Shown: in pieces, positions 1 to 7,067 of the stretch | Layout of the letters: every line of letters begins with the position of its first letter | Numbering within the stretch: the stretch's first letter is position 1 | Origin: an uncultured Prevotellaceae bacterium | Lineage (GTDB): Bacteria > Bacteroidota > Bacteroidia > Bacteroidales > Bacteroidaceae | Assembly: GCA_900315565.1 (NCBI GenBank) | Contig: OMZS01000015.1 | Location: 1 to 64,000, forward strand | DNA length: 64,000 nt | Direction of reading: 5' to 3' | The notes under the pieces: model-generated | What the model was told of the DNA's origin: nothing | Databases searched by the model: none | The model's input: the letters and a program-made list of their open reading frames with translations, nothing else | Made by a program: the position numbers and the translations under genes

Positions 1-1
1 T

Positions 2-180
2 ACCACAGATTACGCAGATGTCACAGATTTTGGGGCTGCGCACCAGCTATTGCTATTTCGCAGATTCTCTTTTGAATTTCTCTGATTTAGGCTGCATGCA
101 GCAATCTGTGCAATCATAATAAACCGCAACTTGGCTGCTAGAATCGACAGAGAATCCATGAAATCTGAATAATCTGTGGT
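2..180. repeat. Intergenic element with 11-bp inverted ends
   Basis: The stretch before the first gene begins with ACCACAGATTA (2-12) and ends with its exact reverse complement TAATCTGTGGT (170-180). Inside are further variants of the words CACAGAT and ATCTGTG. No ORF of useful length is present. Similar CACAGATTA-rich spacers are common in Bacteroidetes. Whether this is a MITE-like element or a decayed simple repeat cannot be told from one copy. Confidence 0.5.
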
Positions 181-229
181 CGTTTTTATATATGCGAAAC
201 TTAAATAACTTTAAACAATTAATAAAACT

Positions 230-694
230 ATGGAAAGATTAGTGATTAACTCATACGATGAGTTTGCTGCACACTTGGGAGAAGAACTCGGTTGCTCTGA
301 GTGGCTTGAAGTCAGTCAGGAGCGCATCAACCTGTTTGCCGATGCCACCCTCGACCATCAGTGGATACACGTTGATACCGAGCGCGCCGCTACCGAAAGC
401 CCCTACAAGAGCACCATTGCTCACGGCTATCTGACACTGAGCCTGCTGCCCTACATGTGGGATCAGATCATTCAAGTGAACAACATCAAGATGCTTGTTA
501 ACTATGGCATGGACAAAATGCGTTTCGGCCAACCCGTCATCACTGGCAGCCGTATCCGCCTAGTCACCCGACTTCACAATATTCAGAATCTTCGCGGCAT
601 CTGCAAGGCAGAGATTGACTTCAAAATAGAAATTGAAGGCCAGCGTAAGCCTGCGCTCGAGGGCATCGCCTCGTTCCTCTACTATTTTATTTGA
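230..694 (+). CDS. MaoC-like hotdog-fold dehydratase
   Basis: A 154-residue protein of the MaoC/NodN single-hotdog family, which hydrates enoyl-CoA or related thioesters in the cytoplasm. The hydratase motif is visible: Asp42 and His47 within DATLDHQWIHVD, followed by the conserved AHGYLTLSL near residues 64-72. Length fits a stand-alone (R)-specific enoyl-CoA hydratase. It stands alone, converging on the aldo/keto reductase gene with a shared terminator. The physiological substrate cannot be deduced; a role in beta-oxidation or in short-chain acyl synthesis is possible. Confidence 0.85.
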   Translation: MERLVINSYDEFAAHLGEELGCSEWLEVSQERINLFADATLDHQWIHVDTERAATESPYKSTIAHGYLTLSLLPYMWDQIIQVNNIKMLVNYGMDKMRFGQPVITGSRIRLVTRLHNIQNLRGICKAEIDFKIEIEGQRKPALEGIASFLYYFI

Positions 695-734
695 GTGGGG
701 AAACGTCTTTTCGGCATTACTTACGAGCACATTC

Positions 735-783
735 ACACAAAACGAGGAACTACACCCAATTTGGTTAGTTCCTCGTTTTGTGT
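735..783. terminator. Bidirectional intrinsic terminator
   Basis: Perfect 18-bp arms (735-752 and 766-783) form a hairpin with A-rich and T-rich flanks on both sides. It lies between the stop codons of the converging MaoC and aldo/keto reductase genes, so it can end both transcripts. Confidence 0.85.
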
Positions 784-801
784 TGTGTTTGTTCCATTTG
801 A

Positions 802-2220
802 TTATCCTTCTTTTTCTTCCTCTTTCTCCTTGCCGTAGGTGTCCTGTTTCAGTTCTTCCACAAACTGGCTGATGCGGGCAAGTTCGCGCGGAATGCGTAT
901 ATTCTGAGGGCAATGAGGCTGACACTGGCCACACTGTATGCAGTGGTCGGCCTGGCGCAGTCGGGGCACGGTGCGGTCGAGCCCAATCAGATAGTTGCGC
1001 CGCTGCCGTCGGTAGTCAGGATCTTGAGCGTCTTGGGGCAACAGTCCTTCGTTCTTACATTTGTTGTAGTGTACGAAGATGGCCGGAATGTCGATGCCGT
1101 AGGGGCACGGCATACAGTATTTGCAGTCGTTGCAGGGAATGTTCTGCAGTCCCACCAGCTTGCGGGCGATGTCGGCATGAAGAAACTCCTGCTCCTCGGC
1201 GGTGAGGGGCTGCAGGGGGCAGTAGGAGAGAAGATTGTCCTTGAGATGCTCCATGAATGTCATTCCGCTCAATACGGTGAGCACGCCTTCGGGCGTTCCT
1301 GCATATCGGAAAGCCCACGATGCGACACTCTTCTGTGGGTCGCGCTGTTTGAGTTCGCGCATGAGGAACTGTGGAAGGTTGGCTAGTCGTCCGCCGAGCA
1401 GGGGCTCCATGATGACGGCGGGAATGCCCCGCTTTTGCAGTTCGGCATAGAGATAGCTGGCGTCGGTGTTGTCGCTGTTGATTTCGTTGGCGAAATCCCA
1501 GTCAAGGTAGTTAAGCTCAATCTGCACAAAGTCCCACTGATATTTGTCGTTCATGGAGAGCAGGTAGTTGAACACGTTGACATCGCCGTGATATGAAAAA
1601 CCGAGGTTGCGGATACGTCCGGCCTTGCGCTCCTCTACAAGATAGTCGAGCATGCCGTTGTTCACGTATCGTGCGTTGAAGGCATCCATGCCTCCACCGC
1701 CGATGCTGTGGAGCAGGTAGTAGTCGATGTAATCCACTTGCAGCTCTTTCATGGAGTTGTGGTACATTTCGATGGAGGCCTCTCGCGTCTGCGTGTCGGG
1801 GCTGAAGTTCGAAAGCTTTGTGGCCACGAAATATTTGTCGCGCGGGTAGCGGTGGAGGGCAATGCCGGTGCAGCGCTCCGATTGACCGCGGCAGTAGGCA
1901 GGAGATGTGTCGAAATAGTTCACTCCGTGCTCAATGGCGTAGTCCACCTGGCGGTTGATCATCTCCTGGTCGTATTCTTCTTTGCCTTCTATCTGCGGCA
2001 GTCGCATCATGCCGTATCCCAAGAGCGACACATGGTCTTTGTTCTTGGGATTGTCGCGGTAGGTCATCTTGCCCGTAGGGGGCTCCACCTGTTTCTTGTA
2101 ATCGTCTTTGATTTCTTCCTCAGCCTTGCTTTTGCAGCCGGTGAGAGCTACGGTAGCGGTGGCTGCGCCTGCCCCGAACAGTTTCAGGAATCGGCGGCGC
2201 GATATGTTTTTGTCTTTCAT
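802..2220 (-). CDS. Tat-exported aldo/keto reductase lipoprotein with two [4Fe-4S] motifs
   Basis: A 472-residue protein. I start at the ATG at 2220 because it opens with a textbook twin-arginine signal: SRRRFLK at residues 7-13, a hydrophobic stretch, then the lipobox LTGC (Cys29). The upstream in-frame ATG would bury this signal. The body is an aldo/keto reductase barrel with the usual Asp-Tyr (FDTSPAY), Lys (VATKLS) and His (YYLLHS) residues. The C-terminus carries two ferredoxin motifs, CNDCKYCMPCP and CIQCGQCQPHCP. It probably acts as an iron-sulfur redox enzyme anchored outside the cytoplasmic membrane. The neighbouring polyferredoxin gene ends 20 bases upstream and tatC/tatA lie just beyond, which suggests a shared electron-transfer unit. 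Substrate unknown. Confidence 0.85.
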   Translation of the reverse strand: MKDKNISRRRFLKLFGAGAATATVALTGCKSKAEEEIKDDYKKQVEPPTGKMTYRDNPKNKDHVSLLGYGMMRLPQIEGKEEYDQEMINRQVDYAIEHGVNYFDTSPAYCRGQSERCTGIALHRYPRDKYFVATKLSNFSPDTQTREASIEMYHNSMKELQVDYIDYYLLHSIGGGGMDAFNARYVNNGMLDYLVEERKAGRIRNLGFSYHGDVNVFNYLLSMNDKYQWDFVQIELNYLDWDFANEINSDNTDASYLYAELQKRGIPAVIMEPLLGGRLANLPQFLMRELKQRDPQKSVASWAFRYAGTPEGVLTVLSGMTFMEHLKDNLLSYCPLQPLTAEEQEFLHADIARKLVGLQNIPCNDCKYCMPCPYGIDIPAIFVHYNKCKNEGLLPQDAQDPDYRRQRRNYLIGLDRTVPRLRQADHCIQCGQCQPHCPQNIRIPRELARISQFVEELKQDTYGKEKEEEKEG

Positions 2221-2240
2221 TGTTTTGTCGTTTATTGAAC

Positions 2241-3758
2241 TTACACTTCCTTGTGTACCTCGTGTCCTTCCACATAGATGGCAGAGAAGGGACGGGCAGG
2301 GCACAGATTCTCGCAGGCTCCGCAGCCTATGCAGCGGCTTTCGTTGACGGCGGGCACATAAGCGCTCTCTTCGTCATCGGGGTTGGAGGGCACCATTTCG
2401 ATGGCTCCCACGGGACAGTGGCGGGCGCAGTTGCCGCATTCCACTCCGTCGGTCAGCGGTATGCAGTTTTTCTTTATCCACACGGCATGTCCGATTTGGG
2501 TGCTCGACTTCTGCTCTTTGGCTATGTGATGGATGGCTCCGGTGGGGCATACGTCGGCGCAGCGCGTACATTCCGGGCGACAATAGCCCAGCTCGTACGA
2601 CATGACGGGCTGCATGAAGCTGCTGAGGCTGTTGGAAGGCCGCAGCACTTGGTTGGGACATTCCGACACGCACAACTGACAAGCCGTGCAGTGCTGAGCC
2701 ATGTTTCGTGCGCTTACTGAGCCTGGAGGAGTGATGGGAGTCTGACGCTCGGGAGCCACTTTGTCTTCGATGACGGCCAGTCCGCCGTCCACTTTTTTCT
2801 TGTCCTGAGCCATGGCAGCCGTGGTGGCCAGGGCGGCACTCAGCAGGAACGAGCGTTTGCCAGCATCCACACTGCTGTCTGTGTTGGCTGCTTTGCCAGC
2901 ATTGTCTGAATTGTTGTCAGCTTTGGCAGAAGCCTTTGTGCTTTTATAGCCGCCAACGTAGCTCAGTGCGCCGAATTTGCACTTGTCGATGCAGTTGCCG
3001 CACACCACACAGCGGCTGTAGTCCACCGTGCGCGTTTTGAAATCGATGCAGGCAGCCTTGCAGTTTTTGGAGCAGAGCGAGCAGTTGCGGCATTTGTCTT
3101 CGTCGAAACGAATTTTGAACCACGAGAAACGGGCGAAGAAACTCAGCACCGTGCCCACAGGACAGATGGTGTTGCAGTAGGTGCGTCCGTTGCGCCAGGC
3201 CAAAATGCCTACCAGCAGAGCTGTGGCAACGGCAACGATGAGCACCACTCCCATGGCTGGTACCAGCACTTCGGTGCGATAGAAGGCGTAGCTGTCGATG
3301 AGCTCGGCAACGGAGGCGAGCAGGTTGTTGCCAAATTTCCATATAGGCTGAAAAATCATGGTGGCAATGCGCCCGTAAGCAGAGTAGGGAGCCAGCAGCT
3401 GTACCACCGAGCCGATGCCGGCAGCGATGGCTACCACCATGATGCCGAGCATGGTGTAGCGCAGCCACGAAATGGCCTTAGAGTAAGAATACTTGTTTTT
3501 CTTTCGGCGCAACCGGGCCACCAAATCCTGGAAGATGCCCAGCGGACAAATCACCGAGCAATAGATGCGGCCGAACACCAAAGTGAGCACCAACAGCACC
3601 AAAATGATGACGACATTGAGTGCTAAGACTGCTGGCAAAAACTGCACCTTCGCCATCCATCCCAGCCAGTGGTGGAGTGTTCCTGTGAAATCGAGAAACA
3701 TCAGGGTGATGCCGACGAAGAAAATAGTGGCCAGCGTGATTCTGAGTTTTTTTAGCAT
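2241..3758 (-). CDS. NapH/NapG-like membrane polyferredoxin
   Basis: A 505-residue fusion-like protein. Residues 1-210 form a NapH/NosR-type membrane part with about five hydrophobic segments and two CxxxCP motifs (Cys67/71 and Cys195/199). Two [4Fe-4S] motifs follow (Cys223-233 and Cys250-260). A polar linker then leads to Lys301-Arg302 and a hydrophobic segment to about 317, followed by four more cluster motifs (357-367, 393-404, 432-448, 476-486). NapG proteins carry a twin-arginine signal before four clusters, so the second half looks like NapG with its signal kept as an internal segment. It may pass electrons from quinol to the Tat-exported reductase encoded next. Family assignment is firm; partner and direction are inferred. 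Confidence 0.8.
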   Translation of the reverse strand: MLKKLRITLATIFFVGITLMFLDFTGTLHHWLGWMAKVQFLPAVLALNVVIILVLLVLTLVFGRIYCSVICPLGIFQDLVARLRRKKNKYSYSKAISWLRYTMLGIMVVAIAAGIGSVVQLLAPYSAYGRIATMIFQPIWKFGNNLLASVAELIDSYAFYRTEVLVPAMGVVLIVAVATALLVGILAWRNGRTYCNTICPVGTVLSFFARFSWFKIRFDEDKCRNCSLCSKNCKAACIDFKTRTVDYSRCVVCGNCIDKCKFGALSYVGGYKSTKASAKADNNSDNAGKAANTDSSVDAGKRSFLLSAALATTAAMAQDKKKVDGGLAVIEDKVAPERQTPITPPGSVSARNMAQHCTACQLCVSECPNQVLRPSNSLSSFMQPVMSYELGYCRPECTRCADVCPTGAIHHIAKEQKSSTQIGHAVWIKKNCIPLTDGVECGNCARHCPVGAIEMVPSNPDDEESAYVPAVNESRCIGCGACENLCPARPFSAIYVEGHEVHKEV

Positions 3759-3825
3759 AGTGTTTTTGTATTGAATTGTTTAAATTTTAAAAGAGGAGAG
3801 TGGCGAGGGGAGAGAGAATGTCTTT

Positions 3826-3895
3826 CAGTTAGAGGACTAATGTCCGTTACCTCCCGCTACCTCCCGTTACCTTCCACTACCTCCCGCTAACTTCT
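3826..3895. repeat. Decamer repeat array overlapping the tatC stop codon
   Basis: A leader, TTAGAGGACTAATGTCCG, is followed by five 10-bp units (3846-3895): gttacctccc, gctacctccc, gttaccttcc, actacctccc, gctaacttct. The tatC stop codon (3867-3869) lies inside the third unit, so the last residues of TatC are encoded by repeat. The leader recurs at 23695-23723 in the other orientation with few differences. Confidence 0.8.
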
Positions 3896-4694
3896 GCTCT
3901 CGGTTGGTGATAGCAACGATGCCAATGCTTGCCTCGTAGAGCAGCCAAATGGGGAGAGCCACGATGCAGAGCGTCAGCGCGTCGGTGGTAGGTGTGATGA
4001 TGGCAGCCACGATGATGATGACGACCACGGCGTGGCGACGTGTCTTGCGCATGAAGCTGGCTTTGAGTATATGCATCATGGCCATGAGCCAGCACACTAC
4101 TGGCAGTTCGAACACAACGCCCATGACGAAACTCATGCCGATGAGTGTGTCCATATACGACTGTAGCGTGAGCATGTTCTGCACGTCGGGGCTCACCTGA
4201 TAGGTGCCAAGAAAACGCACCGTGAGTGGAAAGATGAGAAAATAGTTGAGCAGCGTGCCCAAAACAAACATCACGTAGGATGCTCCCACAATGCGCGTGG
4301 CATAACGACGTTCGTTGGCATAGAGCGCAGGCGACACAAATCGGAACAGTTCGTAGAGCACGTAGGGCGAGGCCAACAGCAAACCAGCATAGAGGGCAGT
4401 CTTCATGTGAATCATAAACTGCTCAGTAAGCCCCGTGTTCATCAGGCTGATGCTGAACGGCTCTACGCCCAACAACCTGTAGCTGACAAACTGGCTGCTG
4501 CGCGGAGCGAGCACAATGGCAAACAGTTCTTCCTTAAAGCAGAAAGCCGCCATGCCCAGCACCACCGTGGCTATAGCCATGCGAATGATGCAGCCGCGTA
4601 ACTCGTCGAGATGGTCCCAGAATGTGCTGACCGTCTTGTCGGGCTTGGCCGATGCTTGGTCGGAGGGCGACGCAGGGCCCTGATGCTCTTTCAT
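3867..4694 (-). CDS. tatC: Sec-independent protein translocase TatC
   Basis: A 275-residue multispanning membrane protein that recognises twin-arginine signals and builds the Tat translocase with TatA. The N-terminal signature [10 protein letters not shown] (about 25-34) and the conserved [14 protein letters not shown] loop are clear, with six hydrophobic segments. Its ATG overlaps the tatA stop by four bases (ATGA), indicating translational coupling. The final residues KLAGGSGR come from a decamer repeat that contains the stop codon and are probably dispensable. No tatB is seen, as is usual in Bacteroidetes. Two adjacent genes, the aldo/keto reductase and perhaps the polyferredoxin, look like its cargo. 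Confidence 0.95.
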   Translation of the reverse strand: MKEHQGPASPSDQASAKPDKTVSTFWDHLDELRGCIIRMAIATVVLGMAAFCFKEELFAIVLAPRSSQFVSYRLLGVEPFSISLMNTGLTEQFMIHMKTALYAGLLLASPYVLYELFRFVSPALYANERRYATRIVGASYVMFVLGTLLNYFLIFPLTVRFLGTYQVSPDVQNMLTLQSYMDTLIGMSFVMGVVFELPVVCWLMAMMHILKASFMRKTRRHAVVVIIIVAAIITPTTDALTLCIVALPIWLLYEASIGIVAITNREQKLAGGSGR

Positions 4695-4894
4695 TGTTCT
4701 TTGGGAGTGTCTTTCTTGTCGTCAAGCTCCTTCAGGCCGTCCATTTCGTTCATGCCTTCCTTAAAGCTTTTCACTCCTTTGCCGAGCCCTTTCATCAGTT
4801 CGGGAATCTTACTCCCGCCAAACAGGAGCAGAAAGACCAGCGCAATAAGAAGTATTTCTTGTGTGCCGAGTCCCATAAATAACATTTCGTTCAT
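4691..4894 (-). CDS. tatA: Twin-arginine translocase subunit TatA
   Basis: A 67-residue protein starting at the ATG at 4894, which overlaps the stop of the MgtC-like gene (ATGA). It has one N-terminal membrane helix ([19 protein letters not shown]), the FG hinge and SKIPEL motif, an amphipathic helix ([13 protein letters not shown]), and a charged tail. This is the pore-forming partner of TatC, encoded directly downstream. The longer open frame upstream lies in the MgtC-like gene and is not used. Confidence 0.95.
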   Translation of the reverse strand: MNEMLFMGLGTQEILLIALVFLLLFGGSKIPELMKGLGKGVKSFKEGMNEMDGLKELDDKKDTPKEQ

Positions 4895-5358
4895 ATTTCT
4901 TCTTCTTTTTGTCCTTCTTCTTTGGGGGAGGCGTGGTTCATGCGGTGAAGCACGTAGTTCATGGCCTCCAGTCCGATAAGTACCAGTAGGGTGGCCACTG
5001 CGGCCAGCATATACATGCCTGCGCCGCAGGTAAGGCCGATGGCTGCCGTCACCCATACGCCTGCTGCCGTGGTGAGTCCTTTCACAGCATGTTTCTGTAT
5101 CATAATGGTGCCAGCGCCAATGAAACCGATGCCCGACACCACCTGGGCGGCAACGCGCGACGGGTCGAGGCGAACGGTGCCCACCTGCAACACCTCGTTG
5201 AACCCATACATCGACACTATCATAAACAGTGCGCTGCCCAGCGCCACCAGGAAGTGAGTGCGAAATCCGGCCTCCTTCGAGCGGTATTCACGCTCCAGGC
5301 CAATGGCTCCGCCAAGCAGAGCCGCAACGAATATTCTCAGTATAAAATCCAGTGTCAT
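4891..5358 (-). CDS. MgtC/SapB family membrane protein
   Basis: A 155-residue integral membrane protein with the family signatures [16 protein letters not shown] near residue 21, a [10 protein letters not shown] segment near 76-85, and [17 protein letters not shown] near 93-110, in about four or five hydrophobic segments. MgtC proteins influence magnesium homeostasis and membrane energetics (in Salmonella, by acting on ATP synthase), but most family members have no assigned role. It is the first gene of a tightly overlapped trio with tatA and tatC, an unusual pairing. The short length matches the minimal SapB-like form without the C-terminal ACT-like domain. Confidence 0.88.
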   Translation of the reverse strand: MTLDFILRIFVAALLGGAIGLEREYRSKEAGFRTHFLVALGSALFMIVSMYGFNEVLQVGTVRLDPSRVAAQVVSGIGFIGAGTIMIQKHAVKGLTTAAGVWVTAAIGLTCGAGMYMLAAVATLLVLIGLEAMNYVLHRMNHASPKEEGQKEEEI

Positions 5359-5404
5359 ATCTTCTCCGTTTTTAGATACTCCTCACTCCCAACTCAAGCA
5401 CTCC

Positions 5405-5923
5405 TCACTCTATCACCATGGCTCCGCTATAGCTGATGGCCTCGCGCTCACGAGAGCGCACATAGACCGAAGCCTTTCCGTTGTCGAACACTTCGATGGT
5501 GTAGAGATACTGGTCTTCGTTGTTTTGAACAAACAGCACCACGCTCGTAAGTCCGGCCTTGGGGTGAGTCACCTGCTTTTCGGCTATGCGCTCGCTGAAG
5601 TTGAGTCCTTTGCCACCGCCGTAGGGAATGTTGTAGGCCCGTCCGAAGTAGGGCAGGTAAGAATAGAGCGAGTCGCCCTGCACTTTCACCTCGTAGCCGT
5701 AGTCCAGATGCTTGGGCACGCCGCGCTGTGGATACATGGTGTTGACATTAATCTTGAAGTGCAGGTTGCTGAGATTGCGCTGCACGGCAGCAGCCACCAT
5801 TGCCTTGCGCTCCTGGCGCGAAAGCCCCGACGCCGACGTGGAGCATCCCGCTGTGAGTACCAGCATGGCGAGCAAGGCTCCAAGAGTCAGGCTGCAGACA
5901 ATGTGATGGCATTTTTTGTTCAT
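5405..5923 (-). CDS. DUF4251 family lipoprotein
   Basis: A 172-residue secreted protein with a type II signal peptide ending in the lipobox LTAGC (Cys27). The mature part contains the Bacteroidetes DUF4251 hallmark YFGRAYNIPYGGGKGLNF around residues 92-109 and a strand-rich C-terminus. Function is unknown. It lies 46 bases upstream of the MgtC-like gene on the same strand and may head that transcript. An 18-bp perfect palindrome at 5975-5992 overlaps its likely promoter. Confidence 0.82.
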   Translation of the reverse strand: MNKKCHHIVCSLTLGALLAMLVLTAGCSTSASGLSRQERKAMVAAAVQRNLSNLHFKINVNTMYPQRGVPKHLDYGYEVKVQGDSLYSYLPYFGRAYNIPYGGGKGLNFSERIAEKQVTHPKAGLTSVVLFVQNNEDQYLYTIEVFDNGKASVYVRSREREAISYSGAMVIE

Positions 5924-5974
5924 GCTGTTGAGGCTAATGATGGGTTAGTAAGTTAAGATGTTTCCTTGTTCGCT

Positions 5975-5992
5975 ACAAATTTACAAATTTGT
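5975..5992 (-). promoter_or_regulatory. Palindrome over the DUF4251 promoter
   Basis: ACAAATTT, two bases, AAATTTGT is a perfect inverted repeat. Its left half contains TAAATTTG on the minus strand (5983 to 5976), which fits the -7 element TAnnTTTG about 55 bases upstream of the DUF4251 start. A matching -33 element is not obvious. It could be an operator or chance in AT-rich DNA. Confidence 0.4.
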
Positions 5993-6079
5993 TTTTTATT
6001 TTCCACCGCTTTTGCTGGATTTTTGCATTCTGCTGACGTTTTTTTTGAGTTATTGTTAAAGGATGTGCGTTTTTTGTAG

Positions 6080-6087
6080 TATTTTTG
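6080..6087 (+). promoter_or_regulatory. Candidate -7 element of the nitroreductase gene
   Basis: TATTTTTG fits TAnnTTTG and lies 69 bases before the start codon. The nearest upstream TTG (6053-6055) is 24 bases away, longer than the usual 19-21, so the call is tentative. Confidence 0.4.
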
Positions 6088-6156
6088 CAACGAGAATATA
6101 CACAAAAGCTATCAGCTTGTAGCTAAAAACAACTATCTATCAAACAAACGACAAAC

Positions 6157-6786
6157 ATGAAGAAAATGATGATTGCCGCCATGGCACTTCTGCTGACCAA
6201 CTGCTGCATGACGGCGCAGGAGGTGCGCACACTGCCTCAGCCCACTACGGGCGAAGTGAAAATGACGCTGATGGACGCGCTCAGACAGCGCAGTTCCGAA
6301 CGCGAATTCGACTCCAGCCGAGCCGTAGATGACCAGACGCTGGCCAACATCCTTTGGGCCGCCTGCGGCATCAGCCGCCCCGAGAGTGGCAAGATTACTG
6401 CTGCGTCGGCCATCAATGCGCAAGACATTCAGGTTTATGTCTGCACGGCGCAAGGAGCATGGCTCTGGCAGCCCAAGGAAAATGTGCTTCAGAAAGTGTG
6501 CGACAAGGACCTGCGCAAGGCTATTGCCGCGCGTCAGGAGTCAGTGGCTGCGGCTCCAGTGTCGCTGGTTTTAGTGAGCGACCAAAGCAAGTTTGGCGGT
6601 CGCGGCAATGGCGAGACGTATGGTTGCATGGATGCAGGCTACGTGAGCCAGAACATCTATCTGGCCTGCACGGCCATGGGGCTGAAGACCGTGGCGCGCG
6701 CCATGATGATGAAGGACGATGTGGCCGAAGGACTGAAACTGAGCGAAAACCAAGTACTCATGCTCAACCATCCCATCGGTTATTAA
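6157..6786 (+). CDS. Exported nitroreductase-family protein
   Basis: A 209-residue protein with an N-terminal signal peptide (hydrophobic core AAMALLLTNCC, probable cleavage after MTAQ). The rest is a nitroreductase/SagB-type FMN fold: RQRSSEREF near 43-51, LANILWAACGISRP near 62-75, and the late GYVSQNIYLACTAMGLKTV segment. Family members reduce nitro, quinone or thiazoline groups with FMN. Secreted versions are frequent in Bacteroidales but uncharacterised. The gene is monocistronic, diverges from the DUF4251 gene and is followed by a large hairpin and 21-bp array. Confidence 0.82.
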   Translation: MKKMMIAAMALLLTNCCMTAQEVRTLPQPTTGEVKMTLMDALRQRSSEREFDSSRAVDDQTLANILWAACGISRPESGKITAASAINAQDIQVYVCTAQGAWLWQPKENVLQKVCDKDLRKAIAARQESVAAAPVSLVLVSDQSKFGGRGNGETYGCMDAGYVSQNIYLACTAMGLKTVARAMMMKDDVAEGLKLSENQVLMLNHPIGY

Positions 6787-6851
6787 AGGCTGTGCCCGCT
6801 TGTGGGCAACCCCGTGTCGTGGAATAGAAACGGGGCTGGCTCATTCACAAA

Positions 6852-6987
6852 ATTATCTCCCGAGGATACACCAAAATTTTCTAGAGAATTTTAGAGTATC
6901 GTCGGGAGATATTTTTCTATTACCGTGAGATATTTTTTTATTACCGTGAGTTAATTTTCTATTACCGCGAGATAATTTTCTCAATCG
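6852..6987. repeat. Hairpin plus four 21-bp tandem repeats (array 1)
   Basis: A long imperfect hairpin (arms starting ATTATCTCCCGAGGATAC at 6852 and ending at 6912, tip AAATTTTCTAGAGAATTTT) runs into four 21-bp units at 6904-6924, 6925-6945, 6946-6966 and 6967-6987. The core on the plus strand is TATTACC-GTGAGATA. The same unit in the opposite orientation makes array 2 near 56.6 kb. The array lies between converging genes, beyond the aspA terminator. Confidence 0.85.
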
Positions 6988-7002
6988 TGGTTTCATACAA
7001 AA

Positions 7003-7039
7003 CAAAACAGAGCCTGGCAAAGCGTCTTGCCAGACTCTG
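7003..7039 (-). terminator. aspA intrinsic terminator
   Basis: Arms 7008-7020 and 7027-7039 pair over 13 bp with one G-U, and the minus-strand transcript then reads TTTTGTTTTG. It lies 29 bases past the aspA stop codon. Confidence 0.8.
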
Positions 7040-7067
7040 AGTGGTAGATTCCTCTGAAAAGATTGTT

